Assembly (NCBI GenBank): GCA_002299135.1
Contig: DBNM01000156.1
Coordinates: 1 to 8,346 of the forward strand
Length of the DNA stretch: 8,346 nt
Reading direction: 5' to 3'
From: Candidatus Neomicrothrix sp. UBA672
GTDB lineage: Bacteria; Actinomycetota; Acidimicrobiia; Acidimicrobiales; MedAcidi-G1
The translations under genes and the position numbers were made by a program. Below are positions 5,141-8,346 of the stretch, piece after piece (positions within the stretch are counted from its first letter, which is position 1; each line of letters starts with the position of its first letter). The notes under the pieces were generated by a model that ran no database searches, was not told where the DNA came from, and saw only the letters and a program-made list of their open reading frames with translations.

Positions 5141-6526
5141 ATGGATAGAGAAAAAATAATTTCTGAAAATACATGGCTTGGTAGTAACCGGCGTTTAGCC
5201 AAAACTATAGGACGTCCTGTCAGAAATTTTTTGGGAATTGAAGCTTCAAGCGGCATTCTTCTAGTAATAGCTGCTCTAGTAGCTCTTATTTGGGCTAATT
5301 CTCCGTGGTCCAATAGTTATTACAATCTCTGGAATACTGAAATAACGCTTTCTTTCGGGGATTCAATTTCATTAGAGCATCATGGGCATCCACTTACATT
5401 AGGTCAGTTCGTAAATGATGTATTAATGGTTCTTTTCTTCTTTGTCGTAGGTCTTGAAATAAAGCGCGAAATGGTTACAGGACACTTAAAAAAATTCCGA
5501 GATGCTTTACTGCCAATGATTGCTGCGGTAGGCGGAATGGTTGTACCGGCAGTTATATTTTTTGTTTTCAATTCATCTGGAGAAGCCGCAGATGGATGGG
5601 GCATACCTATGGCAACAGACATTGCCTTCGCCATCGGTGTGGTTTCACTTCTAGGACCAAGGGTTCCGAGTGTAATGAAGGTTTTTTTATTAACTTTGGC
5701 GATAGTCGACGATATTGGTGGGATTTTAGTAATTGCTTTTTTCTACACTGACGATCTTGCTACTGGGTGGCTCTTTGTTGCCGGTTTATCGGTTTTGGGT
5801 GTAGTCGTTCTAAAGAAATTAGATGTCAGGTATACCCCTGTGTATATCGCCCTGGGAATCTTACTTTGGTATTCACTTTTTGAATCCGGAGTTCACGCTA
5901 CGATTGCTGGTGTGATTATGGGACTTTTAGCTCCAGCTACACCTCTCATAAGTGATAAAAGCACAGTTTCTGAAGCAGTTGAGCCAGCTATGCAATCTCG
6001 AACTGACTTTTCTGGGCTGAGAAAAGCTACTTTTCATCTCAACGCATCGGTGCCGACTACGGAAAGGTTTGAAAATTTACTTCATCCGCTTACTGGTTTT
6101 CTAATTGTTCCTATTTTCGCTCTAGCAAATGCTGGTATTGAGATAAGTTCAGATTCTTTATCAGATGCAGCATCATCAGGTGTTACGAGAGGAGTTGTAG
6201 TCGGGTTGGTCGTTGGAAAAATAGTTGGGGTGTCATTGTTCACCTTTTTAGCAGTTCGTTTTCGAGTCTCGAAATTGCCCGCTAACTCAAATTTCCGTCA
6301 CGTATTGGGTATTTCTGCGCTTTCAGGAATCGGATTTACTGTTTCCATATTTATGACCACGCTTGCTTATGACAATGTTATTTTGCAAGATGAATCTAAA
6401 GTAGGGATTCTTTTAGCATCTGCATTAGCTGCAATCATAGGATTATTCTTTTTAAGAAGTGTCAAAGTAGTCGAACAAGAGGCTAGTTTTCTTGAGGAAA
6501 ATAAAGAAGTTGATCAATTTAATTAA
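5141..6526 (+). CDS. nhaA: Na+/H+ antiporter NhaA
   Basis: This inner-membrane protein exports Na+ (or Li+) in exchange for H+, for salt and pH homeostasis. The 461-residue sequence has the NhaA hallmarks in order: GQFVNDVLMVLFFFVVGLEIKRE (88-110), PMATDIAFAIGV with Asp160 (as E. coli Asp133), LAIVDDIGGILVIAFFYT with the paired Asp190/Asp191 (as Asp163/Asp164), ESGVHATIAGVIMGLLAP (248-265), HPLTGFLIVPIFALANAGI (315-333), VGLVVGKIVGV with Lys360 (as Lys300) and LSGIGFTVSIFM (394-405). About twelve membrane helices are expected. It is longer than E. coli NhaA (388 residues): a hydrophilic N-terminus of about 30 residues, a longer loop at 270-310 and an acidic C-terminal tail. AGGA five bases before ATG is a modest ribosome binding site. 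The gene is on the same strand as topA, 48 bp before it. Confidence 0.97.
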   Translation: MDREKIISENTWLGSNRRLAKTIGRPVRNFLGIEASSGILLVIAALVALIWANSPWSNSYYNLWNTEITLSFGDSISLEHHGHPLTLGQFVNDVLMVLFFFVVGLEIKREMVTGHLKKFRDALLPMIAAVGGMVVPAVIFFVFNSSGEAADGWGIPMATDIAFAIGVVSLLGPRVPSVMKVFLLTLAIVDDIGGILVIAFFYTDDLATGWLFVAGLSVLGVVVLKKLDVRYTPVYIALGILLWYSLFESGVHATIAGVIMGLLAPATPLISDKSTVSEAVEPAMQSRTDFSGLRKATFHLNASVPTTERFENLLHPLTGFLIVPIFALANAGIEISSDSLSDAASSGVTRGVVVGLVVGKIVGVSLFTFLAVRFRVSKLPANSNFRHVLGISALSGIGFTVSIFMTTLAYDNVILQDESKVGILLASALAAIIGLFFLRSVKVVEQEASFLEENKEVDQFN

Positions 6527-6574
6527 CTAGGAGTACTTGACAACCAGTGTTTGAGTGTGAACAAAGTAGAAGAC

Positions 6575-8346
6575 GTGACTGCATTAGTAATTGTTGAATC
6601 TCCAGCAAAAGCAAAAACTATCGAAAAGTACTTGGGTGATGGGTATATTGTCGATTCTTCCGTAGGGCATATAAGAGATCTGATTAGTCCTAAAGATGTA
6701 CCAGAAGATAAAAAAGAATGTTTCGGAAAATTAGGAATTGACGTATGTCACAATTTCGAACCTCTTTATGAGATCAGTCCAAATAGTAAAAAACAGGTAT
6801 CACAGTTAAAAAAAGCTTTAAAAAAAGTAGATGAGCTTTTTCTCGCGACTGATGAAGATCGTGAAGGTGAAGCTATAGCTTGGCACTTACTTGAGGTTTT
6901 GAAACCTTCAGTGCCAGTTAAGAGGATGGTTTTTAACGAGATCACTAAAGAAGCTATTACTGAAGCTTTGAAAAACACACGTGATTTAGGAAAAGATCTT
7001 GTTGAGGCACAGGAGACACGTCGGATACTGGATCGAATATACGGATTTGAACTGTCTAATATAACGAGAACAAAAGTCGGAGGAGGTGCATCAGCAGGAA
7101 GAGTGCAAAGTCCCGCTACACGACTTGTTATCGAACGTGAACGCGAACGAATGAAATTCCAAACTGCTGATTATTGGGGATTGAAAATAGATGCGACTAC
7201 CGATAGTGATGAATCTTTTTCAGCTCGCCTATTAGAAATTGATGGTCTGCGCGTAGCGACAGGAAAAGACTTCAATGAAAAAGGACATTGGAATTCTGAT
7301 GCAGTTAGTGTCCTCGATGAGAATTCAGCGAATACCCTGTCATCATTATTGAAGCAAAAGATTTTAAAAGTTGCGTCAGTTGAACCGAAACCTTATCGAA
7401 GGCGTCCAGCATCACCATTTACAACTTCAACTTTCCAACAAGAAGCTGGAAGAAAGCTTCGCTTCTCCGCAAGTCGAGCGATGGGAATAGCTCAGAGCCT
7501 TTATCAAAATGGTCATATTACTTATATGAGAACAGATAGCACGACCCTTTCAGATACTGCACTTTTAGCTGCTCGTAGGACTGTAGAAAGTTCTTATGGG
7601 TCTAGTTATTTGCCAGACGAAGCACGTTTATATAAGAACAAAACACGTAATGCGCAAGAAGCCCATGAAGCTATTCGTCCTGCAGGTGAAAACTTTAAAT
7701 CGCCTGAAGATCTCTCGAAAGAATTGTCAAAAGATGAGTATTTGATTTATGAAATGATTTGGCAGAGGACGATTGCTTCACAGATGACAGATGCAACTGG
7801 AGAGACAGTAAGCGTGAAACTCGAAGGTTCGGTAACAGAAGAAAAAAGCAATAAAGAAAAATCTTTAATTTTTTCTTTATCGGGCACGGTTATAAATCAT
7901 CAAGGTTTCCGACAGGTTTATATAGAAGATGTAGATGATAACGAAACGGATGAAGAAAATTCTCCCGGAGAGGATCAAGTTTTGCCTGAAGTGAAGGTCG
8001 GGCAGACGGTCGTTGTAGTGGATTCCACCTCAGAGGGACATGTTACAAAACCACCAGCTAGATATACAGAAGCTTCATTAGTTAAAAGACTGGAAGAAGA
8101 AGGCATTGGAAGACCAAGTACTTATGCAGCCATTCTTGGGAGAATCATCCAACGAGGATATGCCTGGAAAAAAGGAACGGCTTTAATACCCACTGTAAAA
8201 GGGTTTGCAGTAACACAGTTATTAGAAGCGCATTTTCCAAAATTGGTTGATTATAAATTTACAGCTGAAATGGAAGTGGCACTTGATGATATTTCAAATG
8301 GCATGTGGGAAAAAAATGCTTATCTTCAAGCTTTCTATTTTGATGG
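6575..8346 (+). CDS. topA: DNA topoisomerase I (type IA), 3' end beyond the window
   Basis: This enzyme relaxes negative supercoils by a single-strand break through a 5'-phosphotyrosine. The visible 590 residues cover the catalytic core. The toprim domain has ALVIVESPAKAKTI with Glu8 (E. coli Glu9) and ATDEDREGEAIAWHLL with Asp93, Asp95 and Glu97. QETRRILDRIYGF and SAGRVQSPATRLV follow. The active-site Tyr317 is in ITYMRTDST (E. coli Tyr319), and EAHEAIRP and EEGIGRPSTYAAIL come later. The frame is open throughout to the right edge; the C-terminal part (zinc ribbons or a basic tail) is not seen. GTG 6575 is chosen because the N-terminus then matches E. coli TopA within one residue. TTG 6551 and GTG 6557 are also in frame, and none has a good Shine-Dalgarno. 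AGGAG at 6529-6533 is too far away. No terminator separates it from nhaA. Confidence 0.96.
   Translation, partial: MTALVIVESPAKAKTIEKYLGDGYIVDSSVGHIRDLISPKDVPEDKKECFGKLGIDVCHNFEPLYEISPNSKKQVSQLKKALKKVDELFLATDEDREGEAIAWHLLEVLKPSVPVKRMVFNEITKEAITEALKNTRDLGKDLVEAQETRRILDRIYGFELSNITRTKVGGGASAGRVQSPATRLVIERERERMKFQTADYWGLKIDATTDSDESFSARLLEIDGLRVATGKDFNEKGHWNSDAVSVLDENSANTLSSLLKQKILKVASVEPKPYRRRPASPFTTSTFQQEAGRKLRFSASRAMGIAQSLYQNGHITYMRTDSTTLSDTALLAARRTVESSYGSSYLPDEARLYKNKTRNAQEAHEAIRPAGENFKSPEDLSKELSKDEYLIYEMIWQRTIASQMTDATGETVSVKLEGSVTEEKSNKEKSLIFSLSGTVINHQGFRQVYIEDVDDNETDEENSPGEDQVLPEVKVGQTVVVVDSTSEGHVTKPPARYTEASLVKRLEEEGIGRPSTYAAILGRIIQRGYAWKKGTALIPTVKGFAVTQLLEAHFPKLVDYKFTAEMEVALDDISNGMWEKNAYLQAFYFD

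Noticed and set aside
6537..6542. TTGACA, a perfect -35 consensus, just before topA
   Set aside because: No -10-like hexamer lies 16-18 bp downstream (the bases there are AACAAAG), so it is not listed as a promoter.
1..8346. CRISPR arrays, insertion sequences, phage genes or an island next to selC
   Set aside because: No spaced repeats, transposase or integrase motifs, or terminal inverted repeats were seen, and codon use looks even across the protein genes.

Overview
The window is AT-rich bacterial DNA, tightly packed, with GC-poor codon choice throughout. It reads most like a streamlined, low-GC member of the Actinomycetota, probably near Acidimicrobiia or the marine Actinomarinales. Three things suggest this. 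The sigma factor has the region-2 wording I associate with Acidimicrobiia. The order STAS antagonist, anti-sigma ATPase, NhaA, TopA recalls the bldG-to-topA neighbourhood I remember from Streptomyces. Several genes appear to be leaderless. The assignment is an inference and no search was run.

Left part (1-2150): a small acidic helical protein of unknown function may be the tail of a gene cut by the window edge. It is followed by nadE, a complete glutamine-dependent NAD+ synthetase ending in a clear hairpin terminator. Middle (2151-3193): a group 1/2 sigma-70 factor is read rightward and converges, after only 8 bp, on a selenocysteine tRNA gene (selC) on the minus strand. The tRNA is about 71% GC in otherwise AT-rich DNA. 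Between 3194 and 3383 lie the tRNA promoter region and a 24-codon hydrophobic microprotein gene that ends 2 bp from the stop of the next gene. That gene (3384-4163, minus) encodes a HAD-IB phosphatase with a C-terminal membrane anchor.

Right part (4164-8346): a divergent promoter region with a 16-bp near-palindrome is followed by four rightward genes. These are a STAS anti-sigma factor antagonist, an RsbW/SpoIIAB-type anti-sigma kinase, the Na+/H+ antiporter NhaA, and DNA topoisomerase I (topA, cut by the right edge). The first two form a partner-switching pair that should control a sigma factor. The only sigma factor in the window is not of the group-3 SigB/SigF type usually controlled this way, so the cognate sigma is probably elsewhere.

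No mobile element, CRISPR array or phage gene is visible, and I see no convincing wholly new multi-gene system. The parts most worth a second look are the tRNA-Sec, the leaderless microprotein, the shared leaderless promoter layout, the palindrome in the divergent promoter and the small acidic protein at the left edge.
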